DNA of 34,471 nt from contig JAIKVV010000001.1 in NCBI GenBank assembly GCA_024685385.1, forward strand, positions 1 to 34,471, in the 5' to 3' direction. Position numbers and translations under genes: made by a program. Origin of the DNA: Saccharofermentans sp. GTDB taxonomy: Bacteria > Bacillota > Clostridia > Saccharofermentanales > Saccharofermentanaceae. This document shows positions 1 to 7,272 of the stretch, one piece after another (position 1 is the stretch's first letter; every line of letters starts with the position of its first letter). The notes under the pieces are model-generated. The model made no database searches and was not told the DNA's origin. It was given only the letters and a program-made list of their open reading frames with translations.

Positions 1-130
1 ATTATTTACTTATTATAATTTACTTTATTTTGTTTACGCGTTTTTATTTCCTTAATATACTTTACTCAATTCTATTTTCATATTTAATTTATCATAATAT
101 ATTTACCATAATATAGATTACATATATTAC

Positions 131-156
131 AAAAGGAGAGCTTCAACTCTCCTTTT
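131..156 (-). terminator. Intrinsic terminator after the Ca-loop lipoprotein gene
   Basis: A perfect 10-bp inverted repeat (AAAAGGAGAG / CTCTCCTTTT, loop CTTCAA) lies just past the stop codon of the minus-strand lipoprotein gene. The A/T-rich ends of the arms supply the U run on either strand, so it may work in both directions. The 130 bp before it are strongly A/T-rich and I see no gene in them. Confidence 0.7.
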
Positions 157-162
157 GTTTTG

Positions 163-1866
163 TTATGCGATTTTCGTCAGCGGAGGAACATAGATTTTTG
201 CTTCATATTCCGCGACTTTTGCCCGAAAAGCAGCTTCGTCGACCTTCGCATCACCCTGCTGCGGTTCATACGTGGCATGGCCGGACTGCATATAAAAGCC
301 GTCCTTCTCATTTCCCGGGAAGAAGGTCATCACATTCTCCAGCGGCGACAGCGTCTGCCCGGAAAGGCGATAAAGCGTATTGCTGGAAAAGCCTGCCCCC
401 GAGGAGCCCTGTTCCAGGATGACGTTATCGGTGCGGAGATAAAAACGGTCCCTCGCCTGGGATGTGACAATATTCACCGGAACACCGTTGATCAGCGTAT
501 AAAGATCATACACCATGGAGTTGGAGAAGTCCTCCGTGCCCAGGCCGGCAATGATCAGCTCCGGCACCCCGTTTTTGTCCACATCTTTTAAGGCATAGCC
601 TGCGCCGGCGGAATAGGCAATGATTTCCGAAATACCGTTTTCCCAGGCATATCCCGCGTCTGTCCGGCCTGAAGTATAAGCCGTGCGATACTTTTCAAGG
701 ACAGTGTTATATGCCGTGACGAAATCCCCCACGTAAATATATGCAGGTTCCGTCACAGCCCTGCTGCCGCCGCCTTCAAACACTGCCTGAACCCCCCAGC
801 CGTTGAAAGAGAGGGGCACATTGCTAACCGCCAGGGTGTCTCCTTCCAGTGCCTCCAGCACGAGGCCGGGATTGGCAGCTCCGGCAGCATCAAGAGAATA
901 AACCGTTCCGTCCGGGCTGACAAACTGCCAGGTGAGAGAAGACGCCTTGTCTGCATGGGCAATGAACCACGTTTTGCCACCGATGGCAATTGCCTCACTT
1001 GTAGGATTTTTAGTGATAACGATCGAATCCGCAGCAGGTTCAGAAAAATCAGAAGAATCCGCATCTATCCAGGAAGAGGAAGCTTCTTCCTGAGGCGGTT
1101 CGATCTCCACTCTCGTCCAGGTGAAGTTCACCAGCTCTGCCTGATTGCCGAAACGGTTAACGACAGCGTTTTCATACTCTGCCTGGGATATTTCCTCTCC
1201 GCGGCTGTTGCGGTAGGTAATCTGTGCCGGCACATCCACATCCGAATAATACTCGTAGCGGGAAGCAACCGGGATCAGATCGATCTGCCCGTCGTGCAGG
1301 CAGAGGGCTATCACGCCGATGTAGGCCTCCTGAAAACCGCTGCGCACAATATCGGTAAACAGATAATAGTAACGCCCGGTAGAAGGCTCAAAATAACAGG
1401 GTACCGGTGCAGCATCGGAAATCACATCCGGGAAAGATCCACCCTCCTCCAGCTCATATGTGCAGGGCACAATACCTGTAAAATCACTGCTGACTTCATA
1501 ATAATTGGCAGTGGTATAAAGCCCTGTACCCTGAAGTGTGGCTGCCGCCACCTCCAGACGACCGTTGCGGTCAAGGTCAGCGAAACTATAAAACCAGGGG
1601 GATTCCCACACTTCCTTGAAAGACCACTCGTCATAATGCGCCATCAGCAACTCTTTCTGCTGTTGCTCCGAGAGAAGAGGCTCAGATGCACTCTGTGCAG
1701 CAGGAACTGCTGTCGGTTCCACAGTTGGAACTGCATACCGGGTATTATCTGCCGGGGAGGCAGAAGACCCTGGTGAAGCAGGTTGCCTGTTTCCGCTGTC
1801 TGAAGAACATCCGGCAGACGAAACAAGAAAACAGATCAGAAGAAGACTGATAATTACTCTTTTCAT
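163..1866 (-). CDS. Secreted lipoprotein with Ig-like domain and two DxDxNG calcium-type loops
   Basis: The 567-residue product begins with a lipoprotein signal peptide (basic MKR, hydrophobic stretch, lipobox VSSAGC with Cys20), so it is expected to be anchored on the outer face of the membrane. A Ser/Pro/Ala-rich linker follows. Around residue 97 is FADLDRNGRLEV and around residue 430 LKDVDKNGVPELII, both of the DxDxNGxxE type seen in FG-GAP/VCBS-like calcium-binding repeats. Between them, at about residues 284-365, is an Ig-like module (from ITKNPTSEAIAIGG to NGWGVQAVF) that closely matches a module in the LysM protein encoded just upstream. The shared module and adjacency suggest related envelope functions, but no catalytic motif is visible and the role is unknown. 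The ribosome binding site is weak (AAAGAGA). A terminator lies directly downstream. Confidence 0.8.
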   Translation of the reverse strand: MKRVIISLLLICFLVSSAGCSSDSGNRQPASPGSSASPADNTRYAVPTVEPTAVPAAQSASEPLLSEQQQKELLMAHYDEWSFKEVWESPWFYSFADLDRNGRLEVAAATLQGTGLYTTANYYEVSSDFTGIVPCTYELEEGGSFPDVISDAAPVPCYFEPSTGRYYYLFTDIVRSGFQEAYIGVIALCLHDGQIDLIPVASRYEYYSDVDVPAQITYRNSRGEEISQAEYENAVVNRFGNQAELVNFTWTRVEIEPPQEEASSSWIDADSSDFSEPAADSIVITKNPTSEAIAIGGKTWFIAHADKASSLTWQFVSPDGTVYSLDAAGAANPGLVLEALEGDTLAVSNVPLSFNGWGVQAVFEGGGSRAVTEPAYIYVGDFVTAYNTVLEKYRTAYTSGRTDAGYAWENGISEIIAYSAGAGYALKDVDKNGVPELIIAGLGTEDFSNSMVYDLYTLINGVPVNIVTSQARDRFYLRTDNVILEQGSSGAGFSSNTLYRLSGQTLSPLENVMTFFPGNEKDGFYMQSGHATYEPQQGDAKVDEAAFRAKVAEYEAKIYVPPLTKIA

Positions 1867-1898
1867 AACGGTCTCTTTGTTTTATATTCCTCAAGAAT

Positions 1899-1935
1899 TT
1901 ACATAAATAATTTTATGTAATACATTTTATGTATT
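1899..1935. promoter_or_regulatory. Two adjacent A/T-rich palindromes upstream of the lipoprotein gene
   Basis: TTACATAAA / TTTATGTAA (9-bp arms, 4-bp spacer, 1899-1920) abuts AATACAT / ATGTATT (7-bp arms, 3-bp spacer, 1919-1935). They fill the gap between the LysM gene and the lipoprotein gene and could be operators or a weak terminator. No clean promoter is visible here, so the two genes may be co-transcribed. Confidence 0.35.
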
Positions 1936-1945
1936 TAAAATTATG

Positions 1946-3637
1946 TCAATTTGCTCTGATAAAAACAGTGTAGACTTTCACGTCTCCCTTATGATCGACC
2001 CAGACGAGATTCCCCTGTGCGCCGAGGGAGAAGCTGCCTGTGCCGTCCTTGTAGAGGACTTCATCGGTATAGGAGGTATCTGAAGTAAAAGTACGCTTAT
2101 AATGCAATGCATTTGTGTACAGGATAGAGCCTTTGCCGTCCTCTTTGCCTGTCATCGTCCAAAATGCTTTTTCAAATGCGTTCCCGCTCCATTGGACTTC
2201 AGCTGTATAAGTTCCGTCGTTATTTTTGGTAATGGTGATCATGCCTCTGCCTGCAATTTTTTCTGCCCATTTACCGACGAGCTTATCTGCACTTAATTCA
2301 GCTGCAGGTGCTTTAGCCCCTTTCACCGTAATCAGGGCGGAGGCAGTATCCGTGCTGCCCGCTTTATTGGTGTAACGGCAGTACACTTTCCATCCATTGA
2401 GTTCTTCCGGCACATTTTCCAGCTTCATGGTGCTGTACATACCGTTGATGATCTTCAGAGAGGGGAACTTTTTGGAAGCGTCCTGATAGGGAAGATCTGT
2501 TTTTCCATCCGGACTGACAAAATGCCAGACGGCCCAGGTAGCGTTTTTGTAGCGCGCTACAAAGAAACAGGTTCCGCCTTTGGCAACCGATTCGTCCGTC
2601 GGGTTTTTGGTCACTACCGGCAGATCGCCTTTCGCGGCTGCTGACGTGCCTTTTTCCCCATTGGAAACCTGGATCGGCGTGCCGTTTCCACTGCTTGCCG
2701 CGACCAGAAGGATCTTACGTCCTGTCTGAATGGCACCAAGATTCATTTTCGGATTGAGCCCCTGCAGAATCGTGCTCACTTTTGCATAATCCAACCCATA
2801 GGCTGCACAGAGGTTGGCTGCCGTGTCCCCTGAAGCAATCACATGGGAATACACTGCATAAGAAGCCCCAGCTACACTGGAAGATGGGAACAGGTAGCTG
2901 CGCCCGGCCTGCATCCGGCTGAGATCCGTCAAACCGTTTACACCCTTGATAACCTCTGCCGTTGCCTCGGAATATCCGATTCCAAGGCCGTCGGCAACGC
3001 TCCGGGCTGTTTCGCCGGAGGACATCTTGTAGGAAACCAGATAATACTGGAACTTGTCTGCCGTCGTCTTGCTGACGTTGATGTTGGAATCTGCCGCTTT
3101 ATTCACAGCCGTGGAGATGCTGCCCGCATCAGTGTCACTGATTGGCAGGTAAAGTTTCTGGCCTGCGTAGATCCGCCCCAGCTGGCTGTCGCTGGTCATC
3201 CCGTTGAGTTCTTTGATGGCTTCTTTTGCTTTGGTATAGTCCAGCTTATAGGCGGAACAGATGCTGAAGATCGTATCCCCGGTTTTTACGGTATACTGGA
3301 CAACTTTGTCTGTGGGGACAACGACCGTCGTCGTAGAGTTGGACAGAGACAGAATGGATTTTGCCGCGTCCGCAGAATTCGGGATATACAGTTTCTGCCC
3401 CGGACGGATCGCATTCAGCTTCTGATCACTGGAAAAACCGTTGACGATCATGATCGCAGACTTTACTTCATCATAGTTCATTCCTTTTGCCTTGCAGATG
3501 CTGTACAGCGTATCGCCCTGCTTCACCTCGACCTGGGTGATATAGGGCGAATAGTCTTTTGCTGCAAATGCTTGTACGCCGAAAAGAGGGAGCAGCATTA
3601 CAACGAAAAGCAGCATGGCAATTATTTTTTTCTTCAT
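1946..3637 (-). CDS. LysM-repeat secreted protein with Ig-like domain
   Basis: The product (563 residues from this start) has a Sec signal peptide (MKKKIIAMLLFVVMLLPLFG, ending near AFAA) and then four LysM-type modules at roughly residues 33-88, 114-168, 200-255 and 262-315. The first two are canonical (QGDTLYSIC, TGDTIFSIC); the last two are more divergent. LysM modules bind N-acetylglucosamine-containing glycans, so attachment to peptidoglycan is likely. An Ig-like domain at about 347-440 (VTKNPTDESVAKGG onward) is a paralogue of the one in the downstream lipoprotein. The C-terminal 110 residues (LVGKWAEKIAGRG onward) look like a small beta-barrel of unknown role. An ATG two codons upstream (3643) sits only 2 nt from GGAGG, while the chosen ATG is 8 nt away, so the inner start is preferred. 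A promoter lies at 3678-3706. No enzymatic domain is seen. Confidence 0.88.
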   Translation of the reverse strand: MKKKIIAMLLFVVMLLPLFGVQAFAAKDYSPYITQVEVKQGDTLYSICKAKGMNYDEVKSAIMIVNGFSSDQKLNAIRPGQKLYIPNSADAAKSILSLSNSTTTVVVPTDKVVQYTVKTGDTIFSICSAYKLDYTKAKEAIKELNGMTSDSQLGRIYAGQKLYLPISDTDAGSISTAVNKAADSNINVSKTTADKFQYYLVSYKMSSGETARSVADGLGIGYSEATAEVIKGVNGLTDLSRMQAGRSYLFPSSSVAGASYAVYSHVIASGDTAANLCAAYGLDYAKVSTILQGLNPKMNLGAIQTGRKILLVAASSGNGTPIQVSNGEKGTSAAAKGDLPVVTKNPTDESVAKGGTCFFVARYKNATWAVWHFVSPDGKTDLPYQDASKKFPSLKIINGMYSTMKLENVPEELNGWKVYCRYTNKAGSTDTASALITVKGAKAPAAELSADKLVGKWAEKIAGRGMITITKNNDGTYTAEVQWSGNAFEKAFWTMTGKEDGKGSILYTNALHYKRTFTSDTSYTDEVLYKDGTGSFSLGAQGNLVWVDHKGDVKVYTVFIRAN

Positions 3638-3677
3638 TTTCATTTCCTCCCGGAATCAGTCCATATTGATGTCACCC

Positions 3678-3706
3678 ATTGTACTCCTTTTGTAATTAAA
3701 TTGCAA
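3678..3706 (-). promoter_or_regulatory. Sigma-A-type promoter for the LysM gene
   Basis: On the minus strand, -35 TTGCAA (3706-3701), a 17-bp spacer and -10 TACAAT (3683-3678) precede the LysM gene. The expected transcript start is near 3671, giving a leader of about 35 nt that contains the GGAGG site. Confidence 0.6.
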
Positions 3707-3727
3707 CCTTTGTTTTTGCTTTTTCCG

Positions 3728-3754
3728 AAAAAAAGGAGAAGGTTTCCCTTCTCC
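3728..3754 (-). terminator. Intrinsic terminator
   Basis: On the minus strand, GGAGAAGG and CCTTCTCC pair around a GAAA tetraloop and are followed by seven T. It closes transcription arriving from the SDR operon and the decayed gene remnant, before the LysM promoter begins. Confidence 0.8.
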
Positions 3755-3819
3755 GATGCGCATACCGAGACAAAAAAATTATGATTACTTTTCTATGTAA
3801 CTTATATTATGTAATCTTA

Positions 3820-4064
3820 TTAAAAGACATTTCTGCCGTTTAACAGGATTGAATCGTCCCAAAGGTTGTCGCTGTTTATCCCGTCCAGGAAAAGAACGTT
3901 TTCCCCGCAGTCACGGATGGAACAGCCGGAAAAGCGGAAATGCTTACAGTTATACAGCTGGCCGCCCATGAGACTGCCATTATCGATTACGGATTACGGC
4001 AAGAAACTCGTCCGCCGTGTCAGCACGCACCGTCTATACTCTGAAAGGCCCAAGCCTGTGCATT
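3820..4064 (-). pseudogene. Decayed 3' remnant of an unidentified gene with frameshifts
   Basis: Directly after the stop codon of the SDR gene the minus strand keeps reading like protein, but in broken frames. The last 57 codons (3993-3820, stop TAA) give SVIDNGSLMGGQLYNCKHF and continue through FSGCSIRDCGENVLFLDG to GRNVF. Upstream, another frame reads ADTADEFLAVI. The two join cleanly (LAVIDNGSL) if one copy of a 7-bp tandem duplication, GATTACG-GATTACG at about 3985-3998 on the plus strand, is removed. A further one-base shift would connect to AQAWAFQSIDGA next to the SDR stop. The repeating Gly/Asn/Cys-rich short strands resemble a right-handed beta-helix, but I cannot name the family. 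No start codon or ribosome binding site remains. I see no other gene between the LysM and SDR genes. Confidence 0.5.
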
Positions 4065-4793
4065 TTATAAAATGAATCCCCCGTCTACTGCAAAAACCTG
4101 CCCTGTTGTGTAAGTGGCTGACGCTAAATGCACGATCGTCTGTGCGATCTCTTCCGGTCTTCCCAGCCGACCGAGAGGGATCTCCTGCGCAAGCTGTGTC
4201 AAAGTGTCCTGCCCCAGCACCTGCACCATATCCGTATCGATCACGCCGGGAGCTACACAGTTTACACGGATACCTGTCGGAGCAAGTTCTGCCGCCAGAG
4301 ACCGTGTCAGACCGATAATGGCATGCTTGGTACAGGAATAGGCCACTTCGCAGGAAGCTCCATGCTGCCCCCAGATGGAGCTGACATTGATGATGCAGCC
4401 TTCGTGGGCATGAAGCATATCCGGAAGAACTGCCTGCGTTGTGTGAAAGCACCCCCCGAGGTTGACGGCAAACATCCGTGCCCATGCCTCCGGTGTAATG
4501 TCCTGAAACTGGATCTGGCCTGCCACCCCTGCATTATTCACAAGCAGGGTGATGCTGCCCAGTTCCTTTTTTGCATGAGCCACCATCTCCCGCACAGCAA
4601 GGGAATCGGAAACATCCGCCTGCCAGGCGATGGCGGTTGAACCCATTTCCCGCAGTTCCTTCACCAGTGCTTCCGCTTTTTCTTTCTGTTCGAGATAATT
4701 GATACATACAGCGTATCCTTCCCCAGCCAGTGCGCGCGCTGCAGCCGCACCGATGCCGCGGGAGCTTCCTGTAATCAGTGCTACTTTTTTCAT
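4065..4793 (-). CDS. SDR-family oxidoreductase, FabG-like 3-oxoacyl-ACP reductase type
   Basis: A 242-residue classical short-chain dehydrogenase. It has the N-terminal NAD(P)-binding glycine motif TGSSRGIG (residues 8-15), the NNAG motif near residue 90, the catalytic Ser in INVSSIWG, and the YSCTK pair (YxxxK) near 151-155. The C-terminal VDGGFIL is the usual end of FabG-type proteins. The expected reaction is NAD(P)H-dependent reduction of a beta-keto group or oxidation of an alcohol. The substrate cannot be assigned, since no fatty acid genes are nearby. Its ATG overlaps the TGA of the upstream secreted-protein gene (ATGA), so the two are translationally coupled despite their unlike products. 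The residue after the Rossmann glycines (Ser-Arg) fits an NADP preference, which is an inference. Confidence 0.9.
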   Translation of the reverse strand: MKKVALITGSSRGIGAAAARALAGEGYAVCINYLEQKEKAEALVKELREMGSTAIAWQADVSDSLAVREMVAHAKKELGSITLLVNNAGVAGQIQFQDITPEAWARMFAVNLGGCFHTTQAVLPDMLHAHEGCIINVSSIWGQHGASCEVAYSCTKHAIIGLTRSLAAELAPTGIRVNCVAPGVIDTDMVQVLGQDTLTQLAQEIPLGRLGRPEEIAQTIVHLASATYTTGQVFAVDGGFIL

Positions 4794-5284
4794 TTTTCTT
4801 TATGAATCACCGCATAAACAGCGGAAACAAATCTCTGCCACAATTTAGGGCTCTGTTCTTTCGGCATCGGAGAAAAGACAGGCTCTTCCTCCGGCCGGGG
4901 AGGCTCGGCAAAGGCTGCCTGCTCCGTAATACTGTCTGTTTCGAGTTTCTCGATATCCGTCACGCGGGCATTCCCTTTCAGGTCTTCATAGATCGTTACT
5001 CTGGCGTAATACGGCTCAGCCCCGGGATAGACAACAGTCGCCTCACACAGGATGCAATAATTCATCCCGGAAACCAGCTGTGTCCCAAGCAAAGCCACGG
5101 GTACATACCTGACTCCCACAAGCCCTTCCATCGCTTTGTCAAACGCTGCCTGTGCCTCCGGCGTCATTTCCGGAGAGTCCGGCGTCTGCCAGCCGCCGAC
5201 ACGCTGCCCGGCTTCTGCTGAAGCCGACAGGCTGAGAGCGAGCAGAAGCCCAGCAATCAAAAGAACGGAAATCATTTTCTTCAT
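4790..5284 (-). CDS. Secreted cystatin-like protein
   Basis: A 164-residue protein with a clear Sec signal peptide (MKKMISVLLIAGLLLALS, cleavage near SASA). The mature part contains a stretch at about residues 48-110 typical of the cystatin fold: a helix (AAFDKAMEGLVG), then YVPVALLGTQLVSGMNYCIL, which includes a Q-x-V-x-G match (QLVSG), and a following strand pair ending in VTIYEDLKGNA. In cystatins the QxVxG loop enters the active site of papain-type proteases; whether this protein inhibits anything is unknown. A Pro/Glu-rich stretch and a short C-terminal tail follow. The ribosome binding site is strong (GGGGGAGGAA). The stop codon overlaps the start of the SDR gene, implying one transcript. 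Confidence 0.75.
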   Translation of the reverse strand: MKKMISVLLIAGLLLALSLSASAEAGQRVGGWQTPDSPEMTPEAQAAFDKAMEGLVGVRYVPVALLGTQLVSGMNYCILCEATVVYPGAEPYYARVTIYEDLKGNARVTDIEKLETDSITEQAAFAEPPRPEEEPVFSPMPKEQSPKLWQRFVSAVYAVIHKEK

Positions 5285-5389
5285 AGAAATTCCTCCCCCT
5301 TGGCTGATACCAATGATTATAGCAAAGAGGGAGGAGATTTCATCAATATTCTGTGAATTTCAGCTGCAGCACCGGCTGCATCCCGGCAT

Positions 5390-6796
5390 TCACTTTTTCA
5401 GCAAATTTTTAGCAAAGTAGTCCTTCGTGAGCTTTGTCACAACACCGGAGAGCATCAGAAGAGCAATCAGATTGGGGATCGCCATCAGCCCGTTCAGGGT
5501 ATCGGCTATGTCCCACATGAGTGCGCCCGATCCCACCGCACCGACAATGCACACCAGAGCAAAGATGACCTTGTATATAAGAAGTACGGTTTTATTGTTG
5601 TCTGTGAGATAGCCCCAGCAATTCTCCCCGTAGTATGCCCAGGAGAGAATAGTAGACAGGGCAAAGAAGAGCAGACTCAGTTCAATGATCTTCCCTCCCA
5701 GCGTACCGGGGAGAATGGTGTTGAATGCTGCCGCCGCTGCCGCACCTTTTGAAGTAAATGCCCCAAGCCCGCCTTCCACATCGAGGATTCCGGAGAGCAG
5801 CACGGCAAAAGCCGTAATGGAGCAGATCACGATGGTATCGATAAACACTTCAAATACACCCCAGATCGCCTGTTCACAGGGTTCTTCCGTGGAGGATGCT
5901 GCATGGGCAATCGGAGCAGAACCGAGGCCAGCCTCATTAGAAAAGACGCCGCGTGCAAAACCCTGCTTCATGGCCATCATGATCGTATACCCAAACAAAC
6001 CGCCGCCGATGCTCTTCAGAGAAAAGGCTCCCTTGAAGATCTGAGCAAATACAGCCGGAATATGACCGATGCGCATAATAATAAGGACAATGCCGGCGAG
6101 GATATAAAATGCGGACATAAACGGCACAAGCAGAGACGTCACCTTGCCGATGCGCTTGATGCCGCCCAGTGTCACCAGCGCCACCACAATGGCGATCAGG
6201 ATACCGGATGCGACCTCCGGCAGATGGAAGAGATCCTTCAGGGCGCCGGAAATTTCACTGCTCTGGGCAATGTTGCCGATCCCGAAGGAGGCAAATCCAC
6301 CGAGAAGGCAGAAGATAACTGCCATCCATTTCCAGCTTTTGCCGATGCCGTTTTCAATATAATACATCGGTCCGCCATGATAAACGCCGTTTTCGTCTTT
6401 TACACGGTACTTCATTGCCAACACGATTTCTGCATACTTGGTGATCATGCCGAAAAATGCGGCGACCCACATCCAGAACACAGCTCCTGCCCCACCGGTA
6501 AAGATTGCTCCCGTTACACCGGCAATGTTGCCTGTACCCACCGTTCCGGCCAGTGCTGTGGTAACAGCCTCAAAGGGAGAAATATTGGCACCGTGATCCT
6601 GACCTTTTTTGTCTTTGGAAAAAAGAGTGCCGACAGTGTTTTTAATGATACGCCCAAAGTGCGTCACCTGCAGCCAGTTGACACGCACCGTCAGATAAAC
6701 ACCGGTACCCACAAGCAGCAGAAGCATCAGCGGACCCCAGGCAAAGCTGTTGACCGCCCCGTTTATCGCTTCGACTTTTGCAATAAAGTTTTCCAT
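5390..6796 (-). CDS. Sodium:alanine/glycine symporter, AlsT/AGCS family
   Basis: A 468-residue integral membrane protein of normal length for the alanine-or-glycine:cation symporter family. Recognisable features include the N-terminal FAWGPLMLLLLVGTGVYLTVR helix, the conserved segment GTVGTGNIAGVTGAIFTGGAG near residue 85-105, GPMYYIENG near 142, and the hallmark FARGVFSNEAGLGSAPIAHAA near 283-303. About ten membrane spans are expected. It should import alanine or glycine with sodium across the cytoplasmic membrane. The ribosome binding site is AGAGGAAG. Upstream, a glycine riboswitch aptamer is followed by an intrinsic terminator, so expression is tied to intracellular glycine. This supports glycine as a substrate. 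No transporter partner genes are needed. Confidence 0.95.
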   Translation of the reverse strand: MENFIAKVEAINGAVNSFAWGPLMLLLLVGTGVYLTVRVNWLQVTHFGRIIKNTVGTLFSKDKKGQDHGANISPFEAVTTALAGTVGTGNIAGVTGAIFTGGAGAVFWMWVAAFFGMITKYAEIVLAMKYRVKDENGVYHGGPMYYIENGIGKSWKWMAVIFCLLGGFASFGIGNIAQSSEISGALKDLFHLPEVASGILIAIVVALVTLGGIKRIGKVTSLLVPFMSAFYILAGIVLIIMRIGHIPAVFAQIFKGAFSLKSIGGGLFGYTIMMAMKQGFARGVFSNEAGLGSAPIAHAASSTEEPCEQAIWGVFEVFIDTIVICSITAFAVLLSGILDVEGGLGAFTSKGAAAAAAFNTILPGTLGGKIIELSLLFFALSTILSWAYYGENCWGYLTDNNKTVLLIYKVIFALVCIVGAVGSGALMWDIADTLNGLMAIPNLIALLMLSGVVTKLTKDYFAKNLLKK

Positions 6797-6842
6797 TCTT
6801 CTTCCTCTTTTCCGATTATTGTTTCAGTTCCCATAAAGCAGT

Positions 6843-6869
6843 AAAAAAGAGCTGCCTTATGAGCAACTC
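6843..6869 (-). terminator. Expression-platform terminator of the glycine riboswitch
   Basis: On the minus strand GAGTTGC and GCAGCTC form a 7-bp stem (one G-U) around TCATAAG, followed by six T. It lies between the glycine aptamer and the AlsT start codon, so it can abort transcription of the symporter gene depending on ligand state. Confidence 0.75.
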
Positions 6870-6902
6870 CGGAAGAGACGCGTTAACAAACGCCTTCAGA
6901 TC

Positions 6903-6983
6903 TTCTCTGTCCTTTTGCCTGAGAGATTCGGCTTTAGCCTTGCACCTTCGGCACCCGGTGAAAACGGGCTTCTCCAGAGTTCC
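6903..6983 (-). promoter_or_regulatory. Glycine riboswitch (single aptamer)
   Basis: Read on the minus strand the segment runs CTCTGGAGAAG ... GTGCCGAAGGTGCAAGGC ... AATCTCTCAGGCAAAAGG, then ACAGAG. These are the conserved blocks of the gcvT-type glycine aptamer: the P1 pair CTCT/AGAG, the GCCGAAGG-type core, and the CTCAGGCAAAAGGACAGAG signature. Only one aptamer is visible. The 200 bp upstream and the short stretch before the terminator hold no second copy. It precedes the AlsT-family symporter, a known target of single glycine aptamers. Whether glycine turns the gene on or off cannot be read with certainty, although reported riboswitches on such transporters often act as off switches. Confidence 0.9.
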
Positions 6984-7038
6984 TCAGCCTCCGGTCTTAA
7001 AAAATCCCGGAAACTTCAACGGTATGAAACTGTACGGA

Positions 7039-7067
7039 AATATATCACACTGCTTTGGAAAAAGCAA
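7039..7067 (-). promoter_or_regulatory. Possible promoter for the riboswitch-symporter transcript
   Basis: On the minus strand, TTGCTT (7067-7062), a 17-bp spacer and TATATT (7044-7039) lie about 55 bp upstream of the glycine aptamer. The -35 match is weak. Confidence 0.4.
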
Positions 7068-7154
7068 CTGTTTTACACACCTGCCGCACTTTTTTAGCGA
7101 ATTGAACATTTTACAAGTCCGCACGTTTACATTTTTTTCATAGAATGTACATAC

Positions 7155-7189
7155 TTTCCCGTTTTTTTCTCCGGGAAAAATCGTATAAT
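7155..7189 (+). promoter_or_regulatory. htrA promoter region with palindromic operator candidate
   Basis: A consensus -10 TATAAT lies at 7184-7189. A perfect palindrome, TTTCCCG at 7155-7161 and CGGGAAA at 7172-7178, covers the place where a -35 box would sit, and no good -35 is seen. This fits control by a repressor or an alternative activator, as expected for a stress-protease gene, but the factor is unknown. Confidence 0.5.
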
Positions 7190-7272
7190 ACGGCACAGGA
7201 AATGCGAAAGGAGCGTTTGAAATGAATGATTTTACATACGCAGCGAATAAAAATTCAAAGGGAGGCTCTCAT

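Noticed and set aside
1..130. Replication origin or promoter-rich region
   Set aside because: The stretch is A/T-rich, but it has no DnaA-box cluster, repeats or partition genes.
955..1776. Plus-strand 273-codon open frame
   Set aside because: It is antisense to the well-supported lipoprotein gene and its composition is that of a shadow frame.
3866..4075. Small plus-strand gene of 69 codons
   Set aside because: The minus strand of the same interval reads as a decayed protein, and the plus frame has no convincing ribosome binding site or domain.
5340..5389. Terminator after the AlsT gene
   Set aside because: A 6-bp inverted repeat (TGCAGC / GCTGCA) is present, but no T-run follows on the minus strand, so I do not list it.
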